From Blastomussa wellsi (Eukaryota; Cnidaria; Anthozoa; Scleractinia; Plerogyridae): a stretch of DNA of 64,000 nt. Under the pieces are notes generated by a model, which did no database searches, had not been told where the DNA came from, and worked only from the letters and a program-made list of their open reading frames with translations. Numbering within the stretch: the first letter of the stretch is position 1; each line of letters begins with the position of its first letter. The stretch covers positions 13,886,491 to 13,950,490 of the forward strand of contig OX393573.1 in assembly GCA_947652115.1 (NCBI GenBank). Direction: 5' to 3'. Made by a program: the position numbers and the translations under genes. This document shows positions 1-14,100 of this stretch, piece by piece.

Positions 1-1869
1 GTTGCTGTTCATTCATCGGATTATTTGCTGTGATTTTTTGTCTTGGATGAAAGAATAAACCAATCAGTAGTGTTGAATGACCAAATTTAAAGAACAGTTG
101 TAATTATGTCACATTTTTATGCTCAATTTATTTCTGTCCTTCCACCCACGCACGACCAGCCCTGCCCCCACCCCCTCAACAATTATACAAACTTACACAA
201 CTTCGGGGCCCGGGTGCTAGCTCGTAACAAAACACATTGCCGGCGGGGCCTTGGCACTAGAAACGAAGGGCTCTGGGGATTTCCAGTCTGAGATTCTAGG
301 ACTTCCGGACTTCATGTATATAGTATTGATGTTTCTACATGGTGTGTGCCGCAATATGGCGGCCGGCCAACATTTTGACTTCCATTTAAGATTTCCTTGT
401 TCTCAACCAGTCAATAAAAAAATCAAATACCCAGAGCCCTTCGTTTCCCGTGCAAAGGCCCTGCCGGCTAAAGGGAAACGAAAAGGGCTACAGGTACGAG
501 AATGAACAAAACAGTGCAATAATGTTAGGAAAGTGACCAGGGGCCCTGTTGCGACTTCTTGTAAACTTTCGACCCTGGGTCTCCGAGGATGATCCGAAGG
601 TTGAAAAATAAAAATGCACTGTTGGTCATCGTATTGTTTTCACTGTGGATAATTGTGCAAACCGATAATTTGTTTTTAATCTTGTAAATCAAAAGAACGA
701 AGGAGCAGGAAGCGAGGTTCGATAATAAAACAATAACCAGGTTCAAAACTCATGAAACTCTTGCTCACATCGATCGCCGTCACGTGCTGGAAATTTCATA
801 ACATAGATCAGATGTGTCACACAATGTTGCAGACCGGAAGAAATGTCACGCGAGCAAAAGGTCGTGAAAAAGCTAGTTTGAACTTCCCGGCCTACATCTA
901 GTTAAAGAAAACGAAAAAAAAATGGTTTGAATTATAGAGCTATGCCTTTTCGGATAACTAATTTACCATAGCGGTGTCAAACGTGGTGCGTTTTGTCATG
1001 TCTTGCAGAACTGTGTCACAACTCAAGGCCTTTATCGTGTACTATGCCGAGCGTAAACCAAGTGTTGGATTTCAGATCGATCGTGTTCTTCTGAATCGCG
1101 GATCGCTTAGGTATTCTTCGTCGACATATCACAGTTTCTATTGCCAGTATTGGCTAATCATTAAAGTCATTGGCGCTGTGCAAACCGTGCTGAAATTCCA
1201 AATGAAAGGTTGGATTTGAGATCTTTGGCGTTCTTCTGAATTATTACTTGATCGACATACTTTTATAAGCTTATAGGTTGGATCGGCAAAAATTTGGACT
1301 GCCGGATACATTAGGATGTAGTAACTCTCGTAAGGACTCATATGAATGGCTCGCTACCCTGCGTAAAAACAATGAAACAAAGAATAGGAACAGGAACAAT
1401 GCATGCCCCTAGCCCCTAGCCCCTAAAACAATAGCAACTGCTACCAGTAAAATTACAATTACTGTCAACTTGCTCTGTCCGGGATTCGTGACTATACATT
1501 GTACGAAAATGTAAATGAACTTTACCTGTATGAATATTCGACGATCGATTATCACGTATTTGTCCATCCTGGTTTTTCTAAAATGACGGTCGAAAACCAC
1601 CAGGCATTCTAATTTGCATGATAAAGGCCTGGTCACAAAAGTTTTCGCGGGCTTCTCAGGGAACGACCGAACCCAACCCGAAGATGGTTTTCATTCCGAT
1701 TATAAGAATTATCAAATCAGACTACAGAACGGCAGTGGCTGCTCATGCCGAACGGTTCCGATTCAAGATCTTCCGACTGTTCGAAATGTTTTTGTTCATG
1801 AGTTGCTTTGAGTGAAGAACTGGAAGAGAGAACACAACGTTTCAGTTTGGGGGCTGAAATATTATAAAA
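1..1869. other. Intergenic region upstream of TDP2, no supported gene
   Basis: I see no open frame with convincing splice structure or family resemblance here. The stretch holds one foldback repeat (239-468, listed separately), a short CCCCTAG tandem run near 1407-1424, and a loose internal duplication around 1060-1250. The last few hundred bases before 1870 presumably carry the TDP2 promoter and 5' UTR, but no single motif is strong enough to place it. Confidence 0.6.
239..468. repeat. Foldback (inverted repeat) element, ~44-bp arms
   Basis: The arms 239-282 and 425-468 are imperfect reverse complements. Each holds an AAACGAAGGGCTCTGGG-type core and a GCCGGC outer end. About 140 bp lie between them with no coding potential. 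This is the typical look of a short non-autonomous foldback or MITE. No target-site duplication is obvious. Confidence 0.6.
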
Positions 1870-4267
1870 ATGGCAGACGGCAGTGAAGACATAACCGATC
1901 TTGTTCATCAATTCATGGCTGTCACAGGAGCTGAAGACACCGTTGCGATGTGCTACCTTCAACAGTCGAACTGGATCGTTGAGGTATTTAATTAAGCTAC
2001 CTTCATCAGTGACGTTGTTATATTTTATATATTAAGCTTAATACTATTTCTTTATTTAATAATGTTTTTAGTCTGCAATCAACGCTTTCTTTGACCCGCC
2101 TATGGCAAGTGGAGGCTCTGGAAGCAACAGCGACAATCCTGTAGTGGTAGGTGAAAAAACTAACAAATAAATAACATATAATTAATTTTGTAAACAATTA
2201 ATTTGAAACTTTATTAACAATAATTAATAATTTGCAATAATTAATGATTATCAAAAAAATATTGTCAGTGGTATCAGTTTGTCACAAGGATGGAACAGGA
2301 TAATTTTTGTACGCGTCTGCTATGAAATGAGGCCTTTGCAGATAACAGTCACATGGTACAAAATCGACCACACTGGAGGGCAATCTACACCCTGGGCCGG
2401 GAAGCAGCCAAAACAAAGTGACGCCGAGCATGGCTGGTTGGAGTTGATTTGTGTTTGGATGACCCTGAATATATTATAACTTGTCCCCCAGCATTCCAGA
2501 TTTTGTATTATCATGTGACCGTTGATTGGTTGACTTTATATGGTTCGCACAGGCCTTGAAGTCTTTGAAAAAGCATCAACCCTCTTGAAAAGTCCTTGAA
2601 CATTGGAAAATGTGTGAAAATCCTTGAAAAGTCGTTGCATTTTCCCCAGTAGTCCTTCAATCTAATCAAAAGCTCCTTGAATAAATAAAACTTAATTAAA
2701 ACAACATTTGCCTTGTGTACAGAGAACTTTGAAAAATCAGCTGTGCTTGAGCTATGCTCGATTTTCAGTGCAAATCATCACATGAAGCAGTGTTTTATGC
2801 TTGACATGTGTGGTGTTTGCTGGACAGGTGCAGTTCATTGTTCTTATTTGATGTACCTTAGGAACCATGCCATCTGGGGGTAGAAAGGTAAAGTCTGCGT
2901 GCCTAGTGGCCAATCAGGTTACAGTTTGAAATTAATTACTGTGATGAGACTACAAGCATGCATTTCACCTGGACATCTGTCGCAAGTTAGAGGACCTTAC
3001 TGGTCGGAATTTTTTTAACAGTTTCACACCAGTCTCTTTCATTGGCTCCTCAATACCTCTACATGAAATAAATACCAAAAAATCCACATACAAACAAAAT
3101 CAACTTAGGCGTACATAGGCGACTAAGGTCCACTAGAATGATTGTTGAAGGGTTATATCACTCCAGATGCTTTTTGTAATTCACGAGGACCTCAACTTTT
3201 GTGTAACAACGTAAAGAACAACTCTAGGTAAGAATCAGCTATACATGACTGTGTTAAAATGTCAAATATTGTTTTCTCAGATTTCTGATGATGGTGATGA
3301 AGTGGCTTCAATGAATAGGTAAAGTACAATCATAGCATTGTTATGCAGTCAAATTGTTTTTATTTCTGGCTACACTTTAATATTTGCCTGCATGCTAGCT
3401 CGCTCGCTTTTTTTCACCTCCCTGACGGTAACACAAGGGCATTATAATTTTGAAATGTTTGCCCCAGTCACTAGATATCAAATGATGCAAAAAATAACAT
3501 AAAAATAATTATTATTCATTATAAATTAATTATGATGCATGGCTGCATCTTTTAACAGGCAAGCTGGGGTGGAGCAGACTAATTCAAACTTCACTGTTTT
3601 GTCGTGGAATGTTGATGGCTTGGATCAAAGGAATCTCTTGGAACGAACAAAAGAAGTGTGTCATATTATTAACACCCAAAAACCTGATGCGGTGTTCCTG
3701 CAAGAAATTATCCCAGAATCCTTATCCATTTATCAGTCAAAATGCTCAGGGTAAGTACAACAAAATTTAGAGAGCATAGCATTGCAAGTTAACCGGTCAA
3801 GTGATTTATGGTTGACACGAAAATGACATTGTCAAAGTATATAATTTATTTGTTGTGTAATGGAAAAATGGAAAGTAGCAGTTTCAATGTTCAAAAATAA
3901 GAGGATTTGTCTGGAAAAATTGCTGGATGACAGGTCAGGTTATATTCTGCAATAAAATGTTTTTATTAAAAACGTTTGAAATTTTCAAGCTGTATATTCT
4001 CAAAATAATTGGCAGTTAATAATGTCACGGCAGATTAAAATCTGGTAAGAACTCGGTGCTGATGCAGCAACCACTTAATCGACCCACACACATCTCACAT
4101 AACCATGAATCATGACTGAAATATTACATTACATAAAACCATGCACATTTTACTGGGTCCTATTACATGGCTGCGCAGAGATATGAAAATTTCACGAGTG
4201 AGTGCAGTGAACGAGTGAAATATGTTTCAACACGATGAGAAGACAAATTTTATATCTCCAAGCAGCC

Positions 4268-4298
<31 letters not shown>

Positions 4299-5702
4299 AT
4301 GAACTTACAAACCTTTTCACTTTAGCCGGGAAAGGCACAATTTATTACATAACCCTAGCAATGGTGATATCTTCACACATGAAGATAACATGATATCATG
4401 TTTTTGCGCGAAAGCTCACCTGGTATTTCACTGCTGTTTATATAAATGATGGATTTATTTTATCTGTTTTTTTTACTTGTGTTGGAGGCACAGTGTCCAA
4501 GGTTATGTGTGCTGGACTCTGTATCAAGAGGCCTGGGACTGTGGGTTCAATCTCCAGCCAGATTGGCAGCAAAACACTTTATTTCAACTCATAGAACTAT
4601 GTGCTCTCTCCACCCCGGTGTATAAACGGCAAAGGTAAAGCCTTGTGCCAAGCGACCCGTATTGCCAAAGCTTATCCCAGTATATCTGTAGCATTAGGCA
4701 GCTAGGGATATTTCTACTCCACCCGGATGAGATGCTAGTCCATTGCAGGGTTACCCCCCAGCATTATTTCGCCAGTACCCATTTCTAATCCTGGGTGGAG
4801 AGAGGCCCTGTGAGAGTATCTCTCCCGAGAACACAACACAGTTCTCCAGCCAGGCTCGAACCTGGGCTGACCGATCCAGAGTCCAGCACGCTAACCATTT
4901 GGTCACCACGCTTCCCACAAAGGGGTAGTTGTGAATTTAATGCCGGGGTAACCCTGCCGTGGACTAGCATCCAATCCAGGAGGGGAGAAGAAATACTCCT
5001 AGTCCCTTCATGCTAAGAAAACTGGGGTAAGCTCTCCAGCCTCCCTCGTTTACACACTTAACCTTTATTAATTACTCTTTTATTGTAAGGTACTCATGCA
5101 AGTTTGGACCGACGTATGCATACTTCAACATATTACTTCTCAAGAACTCATCAATTAAAACAACAGATGAACTTCAATGTTTACATTTCCAGTCAAGCAA
5201 AATGGGACGACACTTGCTCTGTCAACCAGTAGTGTTCAAGAACAAAATGGAACTCGTTCTAATGACATCACATCTGGAGAGCACAGTTAAATGCAAAGAT
5301 GAGAGGAAGAGACAACTTGAACAAGTGTTAGCATGCATGGCAGAGCAGCCAATGCAAGCCACTGTCATATTTGGTGGCGACACAAATCTACGCGATGCAG
5401 AAGTGTCGGCAATCGGAGGATTACCAAGTGGGATAGTGGATGCGTGGGAGGAATGTGGAAGGCCTGCGGATTCCCAGTTCACTTGGGATGTGCGCTTAAA
5501 TGACAATCTTGACTGGGCTCATCGTAACAAGCCAAGAAATAGGTTTGACAGATTGTTTGTGAGGCCTGGTCAAGGTCAGAATGCTGTTAAGGCTACCAAA
5601 CTTGCACTGACGGGACTGGAAAGGTTAGCAGGATGTAGAAGGTTTCCAAGTGATCACTGGGGAGTGTGGTGTGAGTTTTCGCCACAAACAGATGCAAAGT
5701 AG
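1870..5702 (+). CDS. TDP2: Tyrosyl-DNA phosphodiesterase 2 (TDP2), 5 exons, 343 aa
   Basis: TDP2 removes topoisomerase II peptides from 5' DNA ends in the nucleus (family knowledge). Exons are 1870-1983, 2072-2146, 3281-3318, 3559-3750 and 5090-5702; all introns are GT-AG and the phases join without a break. Residues 1-50 resemble the N-terminal UBA-like domain (FMAVTG, CYLQQSNW), followed by a short acidic linker. From about residue 87 runs the endonuclease/exonuclease/phosphatase domain with all four signature motifs: SWN (Asn93), LQE (Glu125), GGDTN (Asp237, Asn239) and SDH (His329). SHLEST at 200-205 and TWD before the C terminus also match the family. Length is close to the human protein (about 360 aa). 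The ATG at 1870 is chosen because it opens directly into the UBA-like segment. The gene is convergent with FBXO9. Confidence 0.95.
4489..4925. mobile_element. Two tRNA-derived SINE copies in opposite orientation (TDP2 intron 4)
   Basis: On the + strand, from about 4489, the sequence resembles a tRNA head: an A-box-like GGCACAGTGTCCAAGG, then a B-box-like GGGTTCAATCTCC near 4543-4556. On the - strand a second head begins near 4910; it reads TGGTTAGCGTGCTGGACTC and has a B-box-like GGTTCGAGCC. The bodies of the two copies face each other, with AGTCCATTGCAGGGTTACCC in the shared region. This is a SINE insertion, or two nested ones, inside the intron between TDP2 exons 4 and 5. Confidence 0.65.
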
Positions 5703-8162
5703 AAATCTAGTACGAATAATTTCGAGTGGTCAACAATGACCAAATCAGCTTCAGGTGCTGAATGCAGCAGGCATGCATGCCCCCCAGCTAATTGTGTTAA
5801 TTATCCAAACCTTGTTTCATCTTGTAATAACTGCGGACAGTCTAAGTTCTTTTAAAGTCAGAAGGGGCGGATGCGAACATAGGGCACGTAACATGGGGCA
5901 GGAAAGCCAAAAACTACAATTAGCATGTGCAATTGATGCTCTTTCACCACTTTTTGTATTTGCCCTGGCTGTTTTTATCAAGGCTAATAGTGATGTAAAC
6001 GCTGATCATTGCAGCTTTTTTGAGGTTTAAATTCGTTGAAAATAAATTCGACAAACAATTCCCCCAAAATACAGGGGCAGGGTTCCCTACCCATCAGCTA
6101 TTCCTCATAATCCATAAGTTGAAAACATTTATTACACTACTAAACAAAGATTGTATACTGCTGCATTTTGAAACCTTTTGTGTTTCCAAAATAACCCTTG
6201 GCATTGATATATAACTATTGGTAACAAAGGTAACATTCATTTTTTTATTGGTAATAGTGAATTGTTCACAAATTCTAATTAACTTTCTTTTCTGAGTATG
6301 GACAATTGTAAGCACCTAATTTGAACAGGGTGTACAAAAACTGTTCAACGTGCTGTGAGTTGTGCTGTGTTTTTCTTACATCAGAAGTTATAATTATTAA
6401 AATACAATTTCCTAGATTTGTAAAATAATAAACTGGTTTAAGGAACTGGAAACAAAGTAAATGTACATTAAAATGTATTAAATTAATATATGTTATTAAT
6501 TTTTGCTTTCTGAGATAATAACAATTATAATAAGCTATACTGTAGTCATTAAAAAACTAAAAAGAAAACCCAGCAACAATGCTAACATTTTTCTTTAGAT
6601 TTCATGCAGAAATAAATTCACACAAATTGTTAATACTTAAAGCAAAAACATCTTCAACTTCAAGTGTATACAATAATTAGACAATGTATTCTTGGTGGCC
6701 AAAATAATAACCAATTCACCAGCCCGAAATGAATATTTCATAACACTTACTTGAGATGATGTCATCTAAAAAAAAATTATGAATACATGTATGGCATAAC
6801 TTCAAGAAAACAAATCTGTCATAATAACCACTTAAATTTACTTTAGATGATGTCATCTATGTTCAGTTTAAAATATGCAGAAGAACCTATATCTAGCAGT
6901 CACTCTGGCAGTCCAGTGTAGTGGGGGTACTCCCTGATATGGACTATACAGGAGCATGCCGCTGGACAGTGTATGGTTTTTGAACCCTCAATCCTGTAAA
7001 GGGTATATATAATTTGAAGCAAGTCTGTCCTAAACAGGGCCTGGAGTCCATCCTGGACTTTTGCGACTTCAAGAGTTTTAAGCACATCCAAAAGCATAAA
7101 CATTCATCAGTATTTATTTAGCCGTTCATCAGTCTAGATTTTCATGACTAAAGCACTATTTATGGTATAAAAATCCCTTTCTTTGTCCTAAACTGGACAG
7201 GCGGTCCGGCTTTGAAACCTCCAGCGGCACCCGTATACCCAAACATGGGTCAAGTACCCCTGAGGGCTACATGTTTGTCAGATATTGTGCAGGCATGTCA
7301 AGAAACAGCTACTCCAACGGAGCAATAGCATTGTTGCTGAAACTTCTGACGGGAGAGAAGTACAATGGTGGAAACTGGTTGTTCAAGTCAAATTGTGAGC
7401 ACACTGTCTGACCAGATGACCTGAAAATAGACAAAATAGAAAAGGAAAATTGACAATGATCATGCGATGCAGGAAGATAAGTTCACCCAGGAGTAACTAA
7501 TGACTACAGTGAGGGCACTTGTGTAGGCTTGCATGAAAAAAAAAACAAAAAAAAAAACAGCAGCTTCAAAATCTTTCTTCCCAGGGCAGCTGCATACTAA
7601 TTTTAAATAAGTGACTTTTTGTCTTGCCACTAATTCTGAAATAAAATTGAAAGTGATTTTCCTGTTAATCTACAATTGTAATGAGTTCCGTCAGCAGGAG
7701 GAATAATTTTGGCGACCACAAATTGCTAGCTGGCAACCAAAACTTTTTTTAAGTCATGAGCTGGTCCTTACCCATTTAATAATTCTTTTGTCTACTATAC
7801 AGACTATTTGTATCAGTGCTATAGCTGCAACAGCTACAGTTCAGGGGCCAAACATTTAACTTTTGAGGGGAGGTAGGGGTGATTTTGAAAAAAAAAAAAC
7901 TTTCCTGCAAGCATTTGTCAGAAGAAAAAAATGGAACGCAGCACAAATGAAGCAAAGAAATTCTTGCAAGGCTGTAAGAAAGAATAATTGTTACAAAGGG
8001 AAAAGACGTATCCTGCAGAGCATTATCCTGATTGTCCTGGCCCGCCTCTATTAGCACTGTTACCTGCGGAGCCAGGAGATTAAAAATATCGCTGTTGTTG
8101 TTTGGGAAGGGGAAAAAATATCCTGCCTATTAGGTTTGCTGGGCAGAAATGGTAGGTAACTT
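5703..8162. other. TDP2-FBXO9 convergent intergenic region
   Basis: No coding exon is supported. The TDP2 3' UTR begins here; an AATAAA lies near 6040. The FBXO9 3' UTR enters from the other side. Segments 6900-7110 and 7195-7260 look like pieces of an interspersed repeat (GTACTCCCTGATATGG; GTATGGTTTTTGAACCC). A direct repeat containing AGATGATGTCATCT occurs at 6754-6767 and 6845-6858. The rest is AT-rich single-copy-looking sequence. Confidence 0.55.
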
Positions 8163-11100
8163 TTAGTTAGTGATTTTGCCCAGAATAAAAGACCAGTAAG
8201 ACAGTAACGCCTGGTTCGCACAACAGCAAGGAACAAACAATGTTGATCTTTGTTTTATGTTACCAGTGTGAACAACACACCTGTAGGTTGTGTTCACAGT
8301 GTAATGCATCCATGTGAGTTGGTTATGGTGATGGCGTCCTGTGCTGTTGATCTGTAATTCCTGGAAGAGAAAGTTCATTTAATTATAAAAAGAAGATTGT
8401 GTTGACCTAATACCTCTAAATTAGTGGACATCCCAAGAACTACTGTTTGTCTAATGGTGCCTTCAAGCTGCTAGCACAATAATAACACTGCTAGTTAGTG
8501 GCATCAGAGGGCTCATTCTCTTGATTTTTTGTAAGAAAAGGATTTTTGTCTGTACAAAAGACAGTGATCATGTCTGTAGTTGCTGTGGCTTTTTATTAAG
8601 TCACTACATGTCAAAAGCAGACGTCGATTATGTTGTTCATTAGATAACTTACCATGTGAAAGACTTGTTCCAGGATGGGTGATGGAGGGCCTTTTGATCG
8701 TCTACCTCTGGACTGATTGTGGCTGTCAGCCATAACTTTTTTCTGGACAACAATGATGACCTGCAATTAAATAACAATACTCTACAATTTGTACACTACT
8801 GAACAGTACTAAGAAATTAAAGCAACTCAAGTTTCAAGTCCAGTTGTAAACCCAGTTTGTATGGGAAATAGTGTCACCTCCCCCATTTCTGGGGATTTAT
8901 ACAGTTGTCTTTTGCAAAAGACTTCTAAAGCTGGACCAGGTTAGGAATACAGTGTAGTTGACCTATTTCCCTTAGATCTTTAATGTCCAGTGGTTTTATG
9001 GCAATGATGCACAAGCTGTGATTTATTTTAACTGCCTCAGCTTTGTCACTTGATTGATTCATTGCTCCACCTTCTTGTACCAAGAAAAGTTAGCATTAGA
9101 AGATTTTAAGCCGTGATGTCAAAGTAACCAAATTATCAAACATTGTTAATAATTGACAAACCACAATGGTACTGTTGAGATATCACCAAACAAACCTTGT
9201 CTCCTGACAGTCTGTAGTGACCCACTGAAACAGACAGATTACTGCCTGGCTTGCTTTTAAGCCTTGGAATAGCAACCACTGGCTCATCTGCACTTGTATG
9301 GATTACGACAGTCCCTGTTAAAAAGTAACAATGTATTGATTCAGGTTTAAGGCTTACTTTTAAAGATGATTTTAGGATTGCGTATTAAATTATTTCTCAG
9401 AAAGTACGTGGTATAATTATTACAATAATGGTCATAGTACGAGCCCTTGTCACTTGCCACTAAATTTGCTGCCAAAGGACTTTTTTGCTTCTTCCATCTT
9501 GCCATGGAAGATGAGAATGCGGCAAAACCTTTGTTCTTCTTCAAAGACGATTCCCACTGAATGGACAGTAATGTTGACTATTTGAAGATTCACTGACTGA
9601 CAGTATTATTTCCAAATTGTAGCAAATCTATTGCATGAATGTAGCTTGGGTATCAACATGTTTTGTGATCCACAATGACAGGACTTGTCCACAAGCAATT
9701 ACGTTAACCAACATCAGGCCCCGGTTGTTCAAAGGGTGGATGATGCTATCCACCGGATAAATCACTATCCAGTGGATAAGTGTTGGCAAAACAAACTGCA
9801 CTATCCGCTGGATAGTGATTTATCCAGTGGATAGCGTTATCCACTCTTTGAGCAACCGAAAGCGAGCTCTTGATGAACAGCTTTGCCTGAATGTTACAAA
9901 ATTGAAAATTTTGGGAAAAAATTGGTAAAATGACAGAAACATGTCTGGGACATTGCATTTTCAGCAGCTTTGAATAAAGACAATTCCCTTACCATCAATG
10001 AAAAACCTCATGTAACGATAGTAATCGACCACGTGAAATGGACGGTAGCACATGTCCAGGTTCTTCTCTCCCTGCCTCATGTATGAAGTCTTGCTTATGT
10101 AGACGCCTATTCATTGAAAGACAAAGTTTGCACTGAAGAGAAATATATACCAAAGATTCAGCAACAATTGACAAAGCATATGGCAGGGCTGCAAATAATG
10201 GGTGGTCCCCAAACAATGGCCGACCCAAAAATTGCCAATGTTGAATGAAATCCTGACTGCAGTTGGAAAGAATGTCCGGACAGTTTTGCTGAAACGGTGA
10301 CTTAATCGGACGAATGTCCTTTCACAAGAAAAAAAAAATATTATAATTTTGCAGCCCTGGTTTCCACCGCTCTCTCTACCCTGTCTTCGTTCCTTGCCTT
10401 CGAGGAGGAGTGCGGTCTCTGGTTCCCGAACAGCACCTGGTACAGTAATCGAGCCTAAGGTGCCTAACGTGACTAACTTTTGCCTATGGGACCAGATTAA
10501 CTTACTTTTTTCATACAAGCTTGGGTGCTGGGCACCCTGGTTCTCATGGTTTCAAACCTTTGGGTTCGTTGTAATTATTTTTTTTCTTAGAGCGCTCTGT
10601 CTAGAGCTTTATCCACCAAAACGAATTAAAATATCTACGTTGAACAATTTCAATAATCATGAATGTCATACCAACAAACAAAAGGTGTGGACGTTTGATG
10701 TACATCAGTCTCCAAGAACCATTCCACTGCACGGCACTGCCACAATTAACCCCCCAAATCCTGAAATAAACAGCCATCAGCATAGACATCATTACTTAAA
10801 AAATAATATATGTTGTCAGTGGTTTCAAAAGAAGCCGGTGACCACTGGAGTCCTGCCAGTTACAGGGCTGCAGACAACATTATTTTTTGTTACAAACCAA
10901 ATTCTTGTTAAATTGAAGAGGACCTCTAAATCCCTTGAAGAGATGATGAGACTTAACCAAAAAGGAACAAGGATGGCTGAGGTTGGGAAAGATTGAGACA
11001 GATTACAAATGATGAATTAAAAAAAAAGACAGTCAAATGTTTTAATGTACAGTGTACCTGAGACAGGCAAGTTTCCATATGTCTGGGTCCCGAGCACAGG

Positions 11101-14100
11101 TATAAAACCCTTTGCAAACCTTGAAAACACAAAAGATGAAGATATATGACATGCTATTTCAAGCCATGCCCTCTTACACAATGTCATGGCATGTCGCGTT
11201 GTTTAATACCCATGTCATGCAATCTCATGTCACATCACTTCATTTCAAAGTCATGCCATGCCCTATCATTTTATGTCATATCGTCATGTAATCTCATGTC
11301 ACCTCAATGGAATCCAATGTCATACATGTATGTGTCATGTCATGTCAATGTCATGCCATGCCATGCCCTATCAACTTAGTCATATATACTGTCATGTCAT
11401 GCAATCTCATGTCATATCAATGAAATCTCATGCCATACATGTATGTGTCATGTCATGTCGATGTCATGCCATGCCATGCCCTATCAACTGGTAGTCATAT
11501 ATACTGTCATGTCATGCAATCTCATGTCATATCAATGAAATCTCATGCCATTCATGTACATGTATGTGTCATGTATGTCGATGCCATGCCATGCCATGCC
11601 CTATCATCTAATGTCATCTTATCATGTCATGCAATCTCATGTCAGACAAAATGTTGTACAATTTTTTATGCCTCCAATGCAAAATATATAATGCCTGAAT
11701 GTTTTGCTTTGGCATTATCACGCAGTACTATAATATGACGTCCGACCTCGCTGCAGTTTTGTCCAATCAAAAGGCTGACTTGGCCGGACACATGTCATGC
11801 CATCTATTAGACAAGTTAAGCCTAACTTAGCCTATCCTATAAAGCTTGATTAGAAGATTATGCACTATATGTTCTCAAAAAACACATTAAACAAAGACAA
11901 GGTCAGTGTTGCAAGTGATGGACTACTGGGGAAGTGTTACTTCTTGTCAAATCATGTAAGTGGAATGGAGTTAAGCACTAACTGTTTATTAAATTATTTA
12001 GCCTCCATGATTGTGCAAGAATTTTAAGGTTTTTCTACCTGTCCTAACTGTTCCAATGACTTCATGTCCATTTCCATGGAAACTACCCACTTCAAGATAT
12101 ACATGATAAGCTCCAGTGGAAGGACAGAGATGTGAGTCATCTGCCAAAAAAAAAGGAATAATAAAAATTTGAAGCAATGCCATGGTTTAATAACCACCTA
12201 GTGTACCAGTATCCATGAAAGCCATAAATTTTGTAATCTGACATCCTTCTCTTGGTATGTAAAGTAGATTATGGCAAATATACTGAAGATACCGTATCTA
12301 AAGATGTCCCTGACATTTATTGTAAAAACCGGCTATACAGATCCAGCATTATTTGAACCTGGTGTCTACAGAATGATTGGGGCCTGGCGTAGATTTAGCC
12401 CAGATATTTATTTTATTAAATTAGTTTTGAAAACTTTGTTAAAACTTATTTTACCAAAGTACCAGTACTTGATGCAAAATTTGAAAAAAAAAATGTTATG
12501 TAAACCAAAAACACTACAGTGAACTGAACTTTATGACTTGTTCAATATGTAGAAAAACTCTTACCGGTAATAAAAATTAGACTTCGAGCATATAATTTAT
12601 TGTTTTGGGGGCTAGGGGAATTGCTCCTAATGTTTGTTCATGCGAGACCTTACGAGAGATGCTATTCATGGCTTACCCTAGTTTCATAGTAGGGTTGACA
12701 AATTCCAGTTACAGAAAGAGAATGGAATCTGTTGGTTAAATCTGCTAAATGAGGCATGCTGCAAAATTAAAAAATAGTAAAGATATGTAATAAACAAAGA
12801 TTCTACATGTGGTCCTCCAAGCACTTTATATAAAAAAGCAATTTTACCAACTTCAGTAGCAAGTGCACACGTAGAATTATTTAGCTAATTGATGCCTTAC
12901 TCAATGGGTTCTGGAGATATTCCACGTTCATCCTCATTGTTGTCTATGAAAAAAAAAAAGACAACAACAACACACATGAACACCGCCAGATAAACTCAAA
13001 CTTAAATCTTAAATAACTTCACTACTCAAAACTATTTGTCATAAGCCTAGGATTTTCATAAAACATTATCTGTTACTGGTGTGTTAAATAGAATTCATAA
13101 GATCGATCTTCACAGTTAATACTCAATCAAACAAGTTGGACAGGAGGACTAAACAATTCAGGCCCTAATTGAATTGAAGCTTTGCAGTTTATCAAGGGGA
13201 GACCTTATTGCATAACTGCAAATTATCTAGAGCAGTTGTGAGGGCTTGCTCAAGATGGTATTCGGAGGCAAGTGATTTTGGAGCATTTTCTAGTTGAGGA
13301 ATACATGCTTTGAAAAACAACATATTCTAAGTTTCTGACAAATTAGTGCCTGTAGTCACAAACACATTTGGAAGTTGACTGCTGACCGGTTAATGTCTCC
13401 ATCAAATTGCAAGCTCGGATATTTTCACTAATTTGGAGCTCCACTTTTAGGATTGGCTAAGTCTATACACATTCATGATTGTATTACTGTGACAGTAGTC
13501 CATTAAGAAAAACACCAACAAGGTGAATATGCTAAACCAACAAGGATGGAGAAGACAGAGACAGATTACAAAATGAGAATGTTGAAACATTCTGAAGGGC
13601 CAATTTTTTAAAGTGCAGAAACCCTGATATTGTACATAATTATAGCCCTTTTAACACATACCTGATGTTAAGTTGTGATTGGCAAAATCTTTGATTCTAA
13701 ACTCAATATCTGGCACAAGCTGAACAGCTTGTCGGTAAAAATAAATAGCTGAAATAAAGAAGTGTTATTAAACAGTGTCAGCAAAAAAAAACCAAGCTGA
13801 GAGACATGAACAATTATAACAATAATAATGATAATGATGATGATGATGATATTATAAGGAGCAAGTCTATATAATTGAATGCAGTCCAATACCCACATGT
13901 ACAATTTTACATGCACCAGCAATCATGTTCTGAAGGGAGAACCAATCTGAATCAGATTCATTAATTTCCAATAAAACAAGAGAAAGTTACAGATATTTTG
14001 TCAATTGACAATTAAAATTTAGATTAGTGATTTTCAATTACAATCAAATTAGCTGATGAATGGAGCATAAATAGTAATTATAGAGAACAGTAAAAAACAG

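Noticed and set aside
10349..10996. 215-codon open frame on the + strand
   Set aside because: It overlaps FBXO9 exon 9 on the opposite strand, has no domain and mixed composition, and the antisense exon explains the region.
11146..11660. CRISPR-like regular repeats
   Set aside because: The units are contiguous minisatellite words without unique spacers, in a eukaryotic intron.
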